Shown piece after piece: positions 8,340-17,372 of a stretch of DNA of 64,000 nt. Origin of the DNA: Exiguobacterium sp. BMC-KP. Lineage in GTDB: Bacteria; Bacillota; Bacilli; Exiguobacteriales; Exiguobacteriaceae. How positions within the stretch are numbered: the stretch's first letter is position 1; each line of letters begins with the position of its first letter. The stretch covers positions 2,099,489-2,163,488 of the forward strand of contig NZ_LGIW01000015.1 of NCBI RefSeq assembly GCF_001275385.1, in the 5' to 3' direction. The notes below the pieces were generated by a model. That model had not been told where the DNA came from. It ran no database searches and saw only the letters and a list, made by a program, of their open reading frames with translations. The translations under genes were made by a program, and so were the position numbers.

Positions 8340-9587
8340 TCAAATCGTTTCACGCCATACGAGGGCGCCAAGTTCCTTCAACTTCTGATCAAATCGTTCG
8401 TAACTCTGGTCAAGCATTTCTGCATGGTGCAACGTCGTCTCCCCTGAAGCGAGAAGTCCCGCCAAGACAAGTGCTGCACCACCGCGTGGGTCTGGCGCCT
8501 CAATCTCAGTACCAAGTAAGGATTCACCGCCACGAATGATAATCGAGGCATCTTCATGCGTAATTCGAGCATTCAAGCGTCGTAACTCTTGCACATGCCG
8601 GAAACGTTGCGGATATAACTTGTCAACGACGATACTTGCTCCCTTCGCTTGCAACAACGCTGCCGAGATGACAGGTTGGAGATCGCTCGGGAAACCACCA
8701 TAGTGGAAGACACGAATATCGACAGGCTTCGTTTCGTGCAACGTCGCCGTGACGGAATCATCTGTTGCTTCAATCACAGCACCGTATCGTTCGAGCTTTT
8801 GGATGACACTCTCGAGATGAAGGGGAATGACGTTATCGACGGTGACACGTCCAAGTGCTGCTCCCATCGTCAAGAACGTTCCTGCTTCCATCCGGTCGGG
8901 AATCAAAGTATGCCGGCAACCACTTAGTTGTGCAACCCCTTTGATGCGAATCTCATCTGTCCCTGCTCCTTTGACGTTTGCCCCCATGTTCGTCAGCATC
9001 GTACTGACGTCGATGACTTCCGGGTCATAGGCGGCATTTTCAATGACTGTCGTTCCTTCGGCAAAGACGGCGACGAGTAAGGCACTAATCGTTGCTCCAA
9101 AAGACGGAAGATCAAGATAAATCCGATTTCCAACGAGACGTTCGACACGCATGTAATGGACGCCTTGCTCATTGCGTACGGAAACACCGAGACGTTCGAG
9201 TGCTTTAATGTGTAAATCGATCGGTCGTGGTCCGATGGCATAACCTCCAGGCAGACCGACGACTCCTTGTTTAAATCTAGCTGCCAGAACGCTCATGAGG
9301 TAGATCGATCCGCGTAACTTGCGCGTTTCCGCACCTGTCAACGGCATCGATTCGACCCGACTTGGATCAATCGTCACCATATCGCCTTGACGTGTCACGA
9401 CAGCGCCGAGCGTCTCCAAAATCTCGATCATCGTCGCGACGTCGCCAATCTCCGGCACGCCTTCAAGAACGACCGTCTGATCCGTCAGGAGGGCTGCAGC
9501 AAGACACGGAATGGCGCTTTGCTTCGAACCACTGATTGATACGGTTCCTTCTAGGCGTTGTTGCCCTACGATATGCAAAATGTCCAC
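8340..9587 (-). CDS. MurA/MurZ-type UDP-N-acetylglucosamine 1-carboxyvinyltransferase paralogue with altered active site
   Basis: By position and full-length similarity (415 residues) this is the MurZ/MurAB gene of the Bacillus rho-fba cluster; the family catalyses enolpyruvyl transfer to UDP-GlcNAc, the first committed step of peptidoglycan synthesis. Lys22, the Arg of KLRGS, Asp in FPSDLQ, Arg in PQRF and the DxR motif are kept. However, the catalytic Cys of the GGC loop is Tyr116 (codon 9240-9242), Asn23 is Gln, and the Arg of the family's DRGY motif is Gln394 (codon 8406-8408). Canonical activity is therefore doubtful. The frame is intact and the start is GTG, so decay has not broken the gene. 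A functional MurA should exist elsewhere. Confidence 0.85.
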   Translation of the reverse strand: MDILHIVGQQRLEGTVSISGSKQSAIPCLAAALLTDQTVVLEGVPEIGDVATMIEILETLGAVVTRQGDMVTIDPSRVESMPLTGAETRKLRGSIYLMSVLAARFKQGVVGLPGGYAIGPRPIDLHIKALERLGVSVRNEQGVHYMRVERLVGNRIYLDLPSFGATISALLVAVFAEGTTVIENAAYDPEVIDVSTMLTNMGANVKGAGTDEIRIKGVAQLSGCRHTLIPDRMEAGTFLTMGAALGRVTVDNVIPLHLESVIQKLERYGAVIEATDDSVTATLHETKPVDIRVFHYGGFPSDLQPVISAALLQAKGASIVVDKLYPQRFRHVQELRRLNARITHEDASIIIRGGESLLGTEIEAPDPRGGAALVLAGLLASGETTLHHAEMLDQSYERFDQKLKELGALVWRETI

Positions 9588-9615
9588 GTTCCATCAACCT
9601 TTCTCTTCGCTACGA

Positions 9616-10263
9616 TTATTGCTGCGTTTTTTCCCAGTCTGCGAGGAATTTTTCAATGCCTTGCGTCGTGAGTGGGTGGTGTGTGAGTGATTCGATAACC
9701 GAGAATGGAATCGTCGCGATGTCCGCGCCTGCAAGAGCAGCGTTCGTCACGTGTACCGGGTTCCGAACTGATGCGGCGATGATTTGTGTCGGAATATCAT
9801 GAACGACGAAAATTTGGGCGATCGTCTCAACGAGTCCCATTCCATCTTGCCCGATGTCGTCTAGGCGACCGAGGAATGGTGATACGTATGTTGCACCGGC
9901 ACGTGCTGCAAGTAATGCTTGGTTCGGGTTGAAGATCAACGTGACGTTCGTCGTGATCTTTTCTTTCGAAAGTGCTGCGACCGCTTCGAGTCCGGCTGGA
10001 GTCATCGGGACCTTAACCGTAATGTTCGGTGCGATCTGAGCAAGTTCCTTCCCTTCGCGGATCATTCCTTCTGCATCAAGCGCGATGACTTCGGCGCTGA
10101 CAGAGACGTCCCCAACGATTTCACAGATTTCACGAAGTCGTGTGTGGAAATCGACGCCTTCCTTAGCGACGAGTGACGGATTCGTCGTGACACCGTCTAA
10201 AATCCCCATTTTATGTGCTTTCTTGATATCCTCTACGTTTGCTGTATCAATGAAAAATCTCAT
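9616..10263 (-). CDS. tal: Transaldolase / fructose-6-phosphate aldolase family protein
   Basis: A short-type (215-residue) transaldolase of the pentose phosphate pathway. It begins [16 protein letters not shown], carries TTNPSL, and has the Schiff-base lysine in ITVKVPMT (Lys84). The single-domain length fits the MipB/TalC subfamily (B. subtilis YwjH). It lies between fba and the MurA-like gene as in Bacillus. A TATAAT box in the gap after the fba terminator suggests it heads a tal-murA-glpX transcript. Confidence 0.92.
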   Translation of the reverse strand: MRFFIDTANVEDIKKAHKMGILDGVTTNPSLVAKEGVDFHTRLREICEIVGDVSVSAEVIALDAEGMIREGKELAQIAPNITVKVPMTPAGLEAVAALSKEKITTNVTLIFNPNQALLAARAGATYVSPFLGRLDDIGQDGMGLVETIAQIFVVHDIPTQIIAASVRNPVHVTNAALAGADIATIPFSVIESLTHHPLTTQGIEKFLADWEKTQQ

Positions 10264-10306
10264 CTTTCTCGTTCCCCTTTCATCCCTTGAAATCGCTTAC
10301 GACTCT

Positions 10307-10312
10307 ATTATA
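10307..10312 (-). promoter_or_regulatory. -10 element of tal transcript
   Basis: Consensus TATAAT on the minus strand 44 bases before the tal start and downstream of the fba terminator; the -35 region is poor. Confidence 0.5.
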
Positions 10313-10368
10313 GGTTTTTTTCACGAGAAGTCCTACTGTTTTCCATTGAAGCTACACTGATACGATAT

Positions 10369-10405
10369 GAAAAAAGCACGGTAGACCGAGGTCTACCGCA
10401 CTTTA
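10369..10405 (-). terminator. Terminator after fba
   Basis: Minus-strand stem GCGGTAGAC / GTCTACCGT around CTCG, followed by GC and six T. Confidence 0.88.
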
Positions 10406-10417
10406 AAGAGAAGTCGA

Positions 10418-11272
10418 TTAAGCTTTGTTGCTTGAACCGAACTCACGCATCTTACCGATGACAGTTTGTTTGATTGCTTCACGACCTGGTGCGATGAATA
10501 CGCGTGGGTCATATGCTTCTGGTTTCTCAGCTAACACTTCACGAACGACTTTCGCGAATGAGATTTGGTTCTCTGTGTTAACGTTGATTTTTGAAGTCCC
10601 GAGTGAGATCGCTTTTTCGATATCGTGTGTCGGAATTCCAGTTCCACCGTGAAGAACGAGTGGGAGGTTTGTAGCGTCACGGATTTCTTCCATCTCTTTG
10701 AATCCGAGGTTTGGTTCACCTTTGTATGGTCCGTGAACAGAACCGAGTGCAGGAGCAAGCGTGTCGATTCCAGTTTCTTTGACGATGCGTACACACTCGT
10801 CAAGTTTCGCGTACATGACATCACCGATGACGTCGTCTTCTTGTCCACCAACTGTACCAACTTCCGCTTCAACTGAAACGCCTTTAGAGTGTGCGTATTC
10901 AACGACTGCTTTAGTTGTTTCGATGTTTGTGTCGATCGGGCTGTGCGAATCATCGATCATGACAGATGTAAATCCAGCGTCGATCGCTTCTTTACATTTT
11001 TCAACGCTCGAACCGTGGTCGAGGTGGATTGCAACAGGAACTGTTACTTTCATGTCGTGTACGAGACCTTCAACCATTTTCACGACAGTGTAGAATCCGC
11101 CCATGTGGCGTGCTGCACCTTCAGATACTCCAAGGATAACTGGTGACTGCTCTTCTTGAGCCGCACCGAGAATCGCTTGTGTCCACTCGAGGTTGTTGAT
11201 GTTGAATTGACCTACTGCATACTTACCTTCGAGAGCTTTGTTTAACATGTCTGTCATAGATACTAATGGCAT
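10418..11272 (-). CDS. fba: Class II fructose-1,6-bisphosphate aldolase
   Basis: Glycolytic and gluconeogenic zinc-dependent aldolase, 284 residues. Seen are the N-terminal substrate segment [10 protein letters not shown], the catalytic Asp85 and zinc ligand His86 in HLDHGSS, the glycine-rich GSVHGPYKG and the zinc ligand LHGGTG, then NVNTENQ. AGGAGG precedes ATG at 11272. Own promoter with an extended -10 and own terminator. Confidence 0.97.
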   Translation of the reverse strand: MPLVSMTDMLNKALEGKYAVGQFNINNLEWTQAILGAAQEEQSPVILGVSEGAARHMGGFYTVVKMVEGLVHDMKVTVPVAIHLDHGSSVEKCKEAIDAGFTSVMIDDSHSPIDTNIETTKAVVEYAHSKGVSVEAEVGTVGGQEDDVIGDVMYAKLDECVRIVKETGIDTLAPALGSVHGPYKGEPNLGFKEMEEIRDATNLPLVLHGGTGIPTHDIEKAISLGTSKINVNTENQISFAKVVREVLAEKPEAYDPRVFIAPGREAIKQTVIGKMREFGSSNKA

Positions 11273-11330
11273 AATGACATCCTCCTCTGTTTTGATCGCT
11301 GCTTACACGAACTCGTGCAATTTCAGACTG

Positions 11331-11339
11331 ATTATAACA
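11331..11339 (-). promoter_or_regulatory. Extended -10 promoter of fba
   Basis: TGTTATAAT (TGnTATAAT form) on the minus strand about 60 bases before fba; no clear -35, as usual for extended -10 promoters. Confidence 0.55.
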
Positions 11340-11404
11340 TACTGATTCATCGGAACGTACAGCATTTCGCTCGGTTTTTTGGTTTGTGACGGCGACGTGA
11401 AAGA

Positions 11405-11779
11405 TTAACCGCTTACATCGTGAGAAATTTGCACAGTCACTTCTTTTTTTAATTCGAAGATGTCAAATGGCTTCCCGAAGAAGGCGACGACCCCTAATCG
11501 TTTCGCTTCTTCCATCGCTTCTTTTTCGCCGAGTGCCGTCATTAAAATCGTCCGGACGCGTCGTCCGATCCGGTCCTGATGACGCAATACTTCGATGCCG
11601 GTCCGCCCCGGCATGTTGACATCCATCAACAATAAATCATATACCGCTTCTTGTAAGTAGACGATCGCTTCTTCTCCATCGACGGCGACGTCCGTTTCAT
11701 ACCCTTCCGCCCGGAATAATTGCGCAAGCAAATTCCGGATTCCCGGCTCATCCTCGACGATCAACAATCTGCCTTTCAT
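11405..11779 (-). CDS. Single-domain response regulator, Spo0F-like
   Basis: A 124-residue stand-alone receiver. Acidic pocket Glu9-Asp10 (LLIVEDEPG), phosphoacceptor Asp53 in LLLMDVNMPG, conserved Thr/Ala in ILMTALG and Lys in FFGKPFD are all present; there is no output domain. It occupies the position of spo0F between fba and pyrG in Bacillus. Exiguobacterium is not known to form spores, so the role is unclear; phosphotransfer to an unlinked partner is inferred. The ATG at 11779 follows AGGGGGAG; an upstream in-frame start at 11809 is less well placed. Confidence 0.85.
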   Translation of the reverse strand: MKGRLLIVEDEPGIRNLLAQLFRAEGYETDVAVDGEEAIVYLQEAVYDLLLMDVNMPGRTGIEVLRHQDRIGRRVRTILMTALGEKEAMEEAKRLGVVAFFGKPFDIFELKKEVTVQISHDVSG

Positions 11780-11816
11780 CTCTGCCACTCCCCCTCTAGT
11801 TATTTCCATTCTACAC

Positions 11817-11839
11817 TAAAGCAAAACTTGCTTTATACT
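11817..11839. promoter_or_regulatory. Palindrome overlapping -10 of the DUF2529 gene
   Basis: TAAAGCAA-AAC-TTGCTTTA is a perfect 8-base inverted repeat (11817-11835) in the gap between the divergent receiver and DUF2529 genes. A TATACT box (11834-11839) overlaps its right arm, so a bound protein would block that promoter. Confidence 0.45.
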
Positions 11840-11873
11840 GTCCTTGAGAGAAACATAGAAAGGATGAAGAAAA

Positions 11874-12383
11874 ATGATGAAAATCTTAGCTACACAATTC
11901 AACGGAAAATTGCAAACGCTTGCGAAACAGGAAGAAGAACTGTTCGATGTCGTTCGTCTGCTCGCACAGGCACTCGTCGGGGAAGGGACGGTCTACGTCG
12001 ACGCCTATGGTGAATGTGAAGGACTCTACCCGATGCTATCAGAAGGTCCAGACCAGATGAAACGTGTCACGAAGATCAAGGACCGAAAGACACTGCATGC
12101 TGTCGATCGCGTCTTAATCTTCACACCAAATACGGAACGCTCAGATCTGCTCGCTTCCCTTGCGCGTTATGACGCATGGCATACGCCTTACGCCATCATT
12201 ACACTGAGTGACGTGACGGAAACACTCGAACGCTCGATTGCTCCACTTGCGCTGAAGTTCAATAAAGGATTGCTTCCGGCAGAAGATGGTTCACGTCACG
12301 GACTCCCGAGTCTTGCGCTATGTGCATTCTTGTTAACGCATATCTTGACGCAACTACAAGAGATGACGGAAGAGTGGGATTGA
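11874..12383 (+). CDS. DUF2529 family protein (YwjG-like)
   Basis: A 169-residue soluble protein resembling Bacillus YwjG in sequence character and in position beside pyrG and the Spo0F-like gene. The SIS-like layout is suggested by alternating hydrophobic strands (TVYVDAYGECEG, VLIFTPNTERSD, YAIITLSDVTET) and a C-terminal helix. No catalytic motif is evident and the function is unknown. GAAAGGATG lies upstream of the tandem ATG start. It is transcribed divergently from the receiver gene and converges with pyrG. Confidence 0.75.
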   Translation: MMKILATQFNGKLQTLAKQEEELFDVVRLLAQALVGEGTVYVDAYGECEGLYPMLSEGPDQMKRVTKIKDRKTLHAVDRVLIFTPNTERSDLLASLARYDAWHTPYAIITLSDVTETLERSIAPLALKFNKGLLPAEDGSRHGLPSLALCAFLLTHILTQLQEMTEEWD

Positions 12384-12423
12384 CGTTTTTCTTCTATAGT
12401 ATGTAGTTCCTAAGATAACGAAT

Positions 12424-12469
12424 AAAAAAACGCGGTGACCTTCATGATGTTGAAGGTCACCGCGTTTTT
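12424..12469. terminator. Bidirectional terminator between DUF2529 gene and pyrG
   Basis: ACGCGGTGACCTTC pairs perfectly with GAAGGTCACCGCGT, flanked by A- and T-runs. Confidence 0.92.
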
Positions 12470-12483
12470 GATTATCTTTCTCT

Positions 12484-14103
<1,620 letters not shown>

Positions 14104-14145
14104 TCACAACTCAACAAAAACAAACAAAAACAGAGGTGGTAAAAA

Positions 14146-14190
14146 CAAAAAAGCAAAAGTGCCCCCATTGGAATAGGAGACACTTTTGCT
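14146..14190 (-). terminator. pyrG leader attenuator
   Basis: A 15-base stem on the minus strand, AGCAAAAGTGTCTCC with GGGGGCACTTTTGCT (two G-U pairs), runs into six T, about 65 bases upstream of pyrG. The pyrimidine-rich CTCC of the 5' arm is the part expected to be captured by extra G residues at the transcript 5' end when CTP is low. Confidence 0.85.
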
Positions 14191-14214
14191 GAAATAAGCA
14201 CGTTGCTTAAAGAA

Positions 14215-14253
14215 GCCCATGACTAACTTACGTCATTCCGAAAACTTCGTCAA
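14215..14253 (-). promoter_or_regulatory. pyrG promoter with GGGC initiation site
   Basis: TTGACG (14248-14253), 17-base spacer, TAAGTT (14225-14230); six bases further the transcript begins GGGC (14218-14215). This is the initially transcribed sequence required for CTP-sensitive reiterative G addition in B. subtilis pyrG. Confidence 0.75.
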
Positions 14254-14303
14254 GCCTAATTTTTCAGAGAAAAATTTTCGTGCTCGTTCGTCAGCCGTCA
14301 ACG

Positions 14304-14337
14304 AAAAAACTGCCATTTCTATAGGGAAATAGCAGCT
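14304..14337 (-). terminator. Terminator after rpoE
   Basis: Minus-strand CTGCTATTTC pairs with GAAATGGCAG (one G-U), followed by six T; it ends the delta-subunit transcript before the pyrG promoter. Confidence 0.78.
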
Positions 14338-14359
14338 GTACAGTTGTGGTTGATCGTGC

Positions 14360-14887
14360 TTAGACTTCCTCTTCTTCTTCTTCGAAGTCTTCTAAATCTT
14401 CTTCGTCAAGATCGTCATCAAGATCGTCGATCGCTGCGACTTTTTTGAACGTATCGTCGTCTTCGCTGTCGTCAGCTGAATCATAGTCCGCTGTCTTCGC
14501 GAATGTATCGAGATCATCTTCGATCGTCTCGAACTCATCTTCTTCTGCATCGTAGTTGAACTCTTCTTCAAACTCATCGAGTTCTCCGCGTTGACGTGCT
14601 TCGATGACGAGATCCTCATCCGACTTATCGAACGGATACCAAGCGCGGAGTGACCAACGATTTGCTCCGACGTTGACGAAGTTTCCGTCGATGTTCATGT
14701 CTGTATAGAGTTGAGCAAGTTTTTCGAACTTGTCTTCTTCATCTGTAAACGTATGATACTTTTCGATTTCTGACGTGATGTCATCGAACGTGATTGGCTG
14801 TTCGCCAGCTTCTTGCAACATTTCGTTGACGAATTCGATCAGCGAAAGATCAGTAATCTCTTCTTTACTTAAACGGCTGAGGCTCAT
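14360..14887 (-). CDS. rpoE: DNA-directed RNA polymerase subunit delta
   Basis: Accessory RNA polymerase subunit of Gram-positive bacteria that lowers non-specific nucleic-acid binding and speeds recycling. The folded HARE-HTH N-terminal half (LSLIEFVNEMLQEAG through RWSLRAWYPF) is followed by a disordered, extremely acidic tail of Asp/Glu to the end (175 residues). A GTG at 14899 sits on top of the AAGGAA site; the ATG at 14887 is better spaced. Adjacent to pyrG as in Bacillus. Confidence 0.95.
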   Translation of the reverse strand: MSLSRLSKEEITDLSLIEFVNEMLQEAGEQPITFDDITSEIEKYHTFTDEEDKFEKLAQLYTDMNIDGNFVNVGANRWSLRAWYPFDKSDEDLVIEARQRGELDEFEEEFNYDAEEDEFETIEDDLDTFAKTADYDSADDSEDDDTFKKVAAIDDLDDDLDEEDLEDFEEEEEEV

Positions 14888-14932
14888 TGTGACGGCCACT
14901 TCCTTTCATTTGCGTTCAATCCATTACTTCTC

Positions 14933-14938
14933 ATTATA
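14933..14938 (-). promoter_or_regulatory. -10 element of rpoE
   Basis: Consensus TATAAT about 45 bases before the rpoE start; the -35 region is poor. Confidence 0.5.
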
Positions 14939-15057
14939 CGCAAAACGGCTTTTAAAAATCCAGTCTCTATTTAAAAAAAGCTCGAATTGATTCTCAAATC
15001 GTGTTTTTTCCGCTCTCGAAAAAGGAATATGCAAGGGAGAAGAAGGAGGAATGACAG

Positions 15058-15501
15058 ATGGAGATGACAATCGAACGGGTAAATAATTTTGATGACTTCA
15101 ACTGGTTACCGATCTTATCAAAAAGTACACAAGAAGGCTATCCCTTCATCGAACGGATGTTACGCGAACGCCGGAATGAGACGTTTCGAGAAGACGGGGA
15201 AGCGTTGTTTGTCGTCTTATCCCTCTCTGGGCACGTCATCGCGTGCGGTGGTTATATGAAACAAACCGGTACAGACGACGTTGGTCGGATTCGTCATGTC
15301 TATGTCTTACCGGAAATGCGCGGTCACGGTGTCGGTACGCATCTGCTTGAGAAAATCATCCCAGAAGCACTGTTGACGTACTCCGAGCTCTGGCTTTATA
15401 CGGATGACGCTAGTATGTTTTATGAACGATTCGGCTTTGAGCCTTATACGGCAACCAAGGTGACACATCGACTTCTGAAGCATGCATTCGTTCAACCGTA
15501 A
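15058..15501 (+). CDS. GNAT family N-acetyltransferase
   Basis: A 147-residue acetyl-CoA-dependent acetyltransferase. The acetyl-CoA loop is visible in the segment running from RHVYVLPEMRGHGVG to THLLEKII (R/QxxGxG/A form). The C-terminal strand YTDDASMFYERFGFEPY is the usual GNAT signature. Substrate unknown. AAGGAGGAATGACAG precedes ATG at 15058. The ArsR-type gene begins 46 bases downstream but has its own promoter. Confidence 0.88.
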   Translation: MEMTIERVNNFDDFNWLPILSKSTQEGYPFIERMLRERRNETFREDGEALFVVLSLSGHVIACGGYMKQTGTDDVGRIRHVYVLPEMRGHGVGTHLLEKIIPEALLTYSELWLYTDDASMFYERFGFEPYTATKVTHRLLKHAFVQP

Positions 15502-15511
15502 GTGTCTTGGA

Positions 15512-15540
15512 TTGACATATCGAGAATCATCGATTAGTTT
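15512..15540 (+). promoter_or_regulatory. Promoter of arsR-type gene with operator in the spacer
   Basis: TTGACA (15512-15517), 17-base spacer, TAGTTT (15535-15540). The spacer is filled by the inverted repeat ATCGA-N6-TCGAT (15519-15534), which recurs before the transporter pair; autorepression is inferred. Confidence 0.65.
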
Positions 15541-15546
15541 AAGCGT

Positions 15547-15864
15547 ATGACAAACCAAGTGGATCTGTTCAAGGCATTATCGAACGAGGTACGACTTGAT
15601 ATTTTACGCTGGCTCAAAGATCCCGAGACTCATTTCAATAAGCCGACGGCCCATCTCGCGACGAACTTGTCGGAAAAGGGAGGCATTTGTGTCGGAGATA
15701 TCCAGGAGAAGGCAAACTTGTCCCAATCGACCGTCTCCCAGTATCTTGCGATGTTGCAAAAAGTCGGATTGCTCGAATCCGAACGTCACGGCAAATGGAC
15801 GTATTACCGGCGAAATGAAGAAAAAATCCAAGAGCTCGCAACGTACCTCAAGGGAGAACTGTGA
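15547..15864 (+). CDS. ArsR/SmtB family winged-helix transcriptional regulator
   Basis: A 105-residue dimeric repressor. Recognition helix segment LSQSTVSQYLAMLQKVGLLESE and wing RHGKWTYYRRNEE are typical. The metal-binding motif ELCVCDL of ArsR/SmtB is replaced by GGICVGDIQEKA, with a single cysteine, so the inducer is probably not a thiol-chelated metal. It is preceded by a promoter containing an inverted repeat. The start ATG follows only a weak ribosome site (TAAGCG). It is very likely the local regulator of the next two genes. Confidence 0.85.
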   Translation: MTNQVDLFKALSNEVRLDILRWLKDPETHFNKPTAHLATNLSEKGGICVGDIQEKANLSQSTVSQYLAMLQKVGLLESERHGKWTYYRRNEEKIQELATYLKGEL

Positions 15865-15878
15865 TCCGTTCTCCTCGC

Positions 15879-15908
15879 CTTACATATCGACATTTCTCGA
15901 TATTTAGA
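15879..15908 (+). promoter_or_regulatory. Operator-promoter of the DMT transporter pair
   Basis: ATATCGA-CATTTC-TCGATAT (15884-15903) is a perfect 7-base inverted repeat with the same ATCGA-N6-TCGAT core, and the same ACATATCGA left flank, as the site before the ArsR-type gene. It is flanked by a weak -35 (TTACAT) and -10 (TTTAGA). Confidence 0.6.
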
Positions 15909-15926
15909 TTCATGAAAGGATGAATT

Positions 15927-16358
15927 GTGTTGAAAATCATTTATTACGTACTGGCATTACTCGCCGGTATCGCACTCAGTGTCGAAGGGGCCATCTATGG
16001 TGAGCTGGGCAACTTCGTCGGAAAACTCGAAAGTAGCTTTTATAATTTCTTCGCCGGTACGATCATCATCGGATTGATCGTTCTCTTCTTTGGAAAAGGC
16101 TCACTCGGCTATACATTCCGTGCTCCGAAATGGACCTTGCTTGGCGGTCTACTCGGTAGCATCTACTTGACGATCCTGATCATCAGTATCCCGCTCGTCG
16201 GTGTCGGTCTCGCCATGATCAGCGTTATTCTCGGTCAGATGGTCGCTAGTATGGTCATCGAACATTTTGGATGGCTCGGTAGTCCAAAACGCCCAATCAA
16301 TCGCGACAAGCTGATGGCTTCCGGTTTGATGGTCGTTGCCCTATTTCTTATCTTTTAA
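15927..16358 (+). CDS. DMT family small transporter (DUF606/YdcZ), first of pair
   Basis: A 143-residue protein with about five hydrophobic helices and the family's internal ESSFYNFFAGTIIIG and ISVILGQM(V)ASM segments. YdcZ/DUF606 proteins are half-size relatives of drug/metabolite transporters and are expected to pair with a second copy. The start is GTG at 15927, six bases after GAAAGGA. The stop codon overlaps the ribosome site of the next gene, implying coupling. The exported compound is unknown. Confidence 0.82.
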   Translation: MLKIIYYVLALLAGIALSVEGAIYGELGNFVGKLESSFYNFFAGTIIIGLIVLFFGKGSLGYTFRAPKWTLLGGLLGSIYLTILIISIPLVGVGLAMISVILGQMVASMVIEHFGWLGSPKRPINRDKLMASGLMVVALFLIF

Positions 16359-16370
16359 GGAGGTTCGCTT

Positions 16371-16850
16371 GTGAATATTCTATTACTTGGTTTTACATTA
16401 CTCGGTGGCGTGATGCTTAGCGCACAGTCGTCCATCAACGGTGCCTTTAGCCAAAAGGCAGGTGCCCTTGAAAGTACGTTTCTAACCTTCTTCACGGGGA
16501 TGCTGATTCTCGCTTTAGCCATCCTCTTCTTCGGACAAGGAAACGTCTTACTTTTACTTGAAGCACCTCGGTGGCAACTAAGTGCCGTCCTATTTGGTGT
16601 CAGTTATCTATTCCTGACGATTCTTGCTGTTCCTCAAATCGGTGTCACGGCAGCTAGTATTGCGACCGTCATCGGTCAACTCGCGGCGGGGATGGTCATC
16701 GATCACATCGGTGCGTTCGGTGGCGTCGTCGTGCCACTCGACGGAAAACGTCTACTTGGTTTGCTTGTCATGTTAGCCGCCCTTTACTTCGTTTACCGCG
16801 GGAACACACGTAAAGACGTATCGGCTTCTTCTGATTCGATGGCATCGTGA
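16371..16850 (+). CDS. DMT family small transporter (DUF606/YdcZ), second of pair
   Basis: A 159-residue paralogue of the preceding gene. It shares the SxxGxxxxKxGALESTFLTFFTG block and TVIGQLAAGMVIDHIGAFGG near the C terminus, and adds a short cytoplasmic Ser-rich tail. GTG start at 16371 follows AAGGAGG with seven bases between. The two probably form a heterodimeric exporter. The transcript ends in the repeated element that begins right after the stop codon. Confidence 0.82.
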   Translation: MNILLLGFTLLGGVMLSAQSSINGAFSQKAGALESTFLTFFTGMLILALAILFFGQGNVLLLLEAPRWQLSAVLFGVSYLFLTILAVPQIGVTAASIATVIGQLAAGMVIDHIGAFGGVVVPLDGKRLLGLLVMLAALYFVYRGNTRKDVSASSDSMAS

Positions 16851-16854
16851 CGAT

Positions 16855-17005
16855 CGTTCTCACGATTCGTTCACGCGCTTTTCTCAGGCGAGACACAAGC
16901 CCGTCTCGACTGTCACGGACATTCGAGTCGGGTCTTGTTTGTCTCTGACAGCGCAAGATCATGCGCTTTTTCCTGTAGAAGTCGCGTGAACAACGTGAGT
17001 CCTAC
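16855..17005 (+). repeat. Repeated intergenic element, copy B (plus orientation)
   Basis: This 151-base segment matches, in opposite orientation, the copy at 17479-17584. A 19-base identical core (16934-16952, CTTGTTTGTCTCTGACAGC) is flanked on both sides by diverged but alignable blocks (CGTTCTCACGATT; TTTTTCCTGTAG; GTGAGTCCT). Copy B has about 45 extra bases (16889-16933) that pair with the core to form a long hairpin. Confidence 0.7.
16950..16971 (+). terminator. Terminator within repeat copy B
   Basis: GCGCA-AGATCA-TGCGC followed by five T; it ends the transporter-pair transcript. Confidence 0.65.
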
Positions 17006-17035
17006 TATTTCTTAAAATTCATTCGAACAAAACAG

Positions 17036-17085
17036 AAAAATCCGAAATACTGAAGTAGATGCACTTCGGTATTTCGGATTTTTTA
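17036..17085. terminator. Bidirectional terminator
   Basis: AATCCGAAATAC pairs with GTATTTCGGATT, inner GAAGT/ACTTC also pairs, with A5 and T6 flanks. It can end the minus-strand DUF6440 gene. Confidence 0.85.
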
Positions 17086-17195
17086 GTGTAGAACAATTAT
17101 TTGATGAACGTGAAAAGCGAAATAGCTAAGACTCTATAAGTGCGATACTTGTCATAGGAAAGCAATTCGAGACAAATAGAAAGTGTACTTTTTAT

Positions 17196-17372
17196 TCAGT
17201 CAACCGGCTTATCAATAACGACCTTACCTTCCTTGTCTAGTAGCGGTGTCATTCCGTTTAACCCAAGCCCACTTGTCATTAAATAATTTACACCTGTTTC
17301 AGTATCTACAACAATTTTGATAATACCACCACTTAGGTGTTGTTTTGATTTAAGTATGAATCGTTTGCTCAT
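17196..17372 (-). CDS. DUF6440-like small protein (58 residues)
   Basis: This small gene reads MSKRFILKSKQH then IVVDTETGVNYLM and GMTPLLDKEGKVVID, ending PVD. The pairing of a DTETGVNYL strand with a GLTPLLDKDGKPV strand is characteristic of DUF6440 proteins, whose function is unknown. GAGGGG lies 12 bases before the ATG. It stands alone, AT-rich compared with its neighbours, and lies between the two inverted copies of a repeated element, with a terminator 110 bases downstream. Too short for routine ORF cut-offs. Confidence 0.75.
   Translation of the reverse strand: MSKRFILKSKQHLSGGIIKIVVDTETGVNYLMTSGLGLNGMTPLLDKEGKVVIDKPVD

Noticed and set aside
16768..16962. Minus-strand frame across the end of the second transporter gene and repeat copy B
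   Set aside because: Reads through a hairpin element and an opposite-strand gene; no ribosome site or family resemblance.
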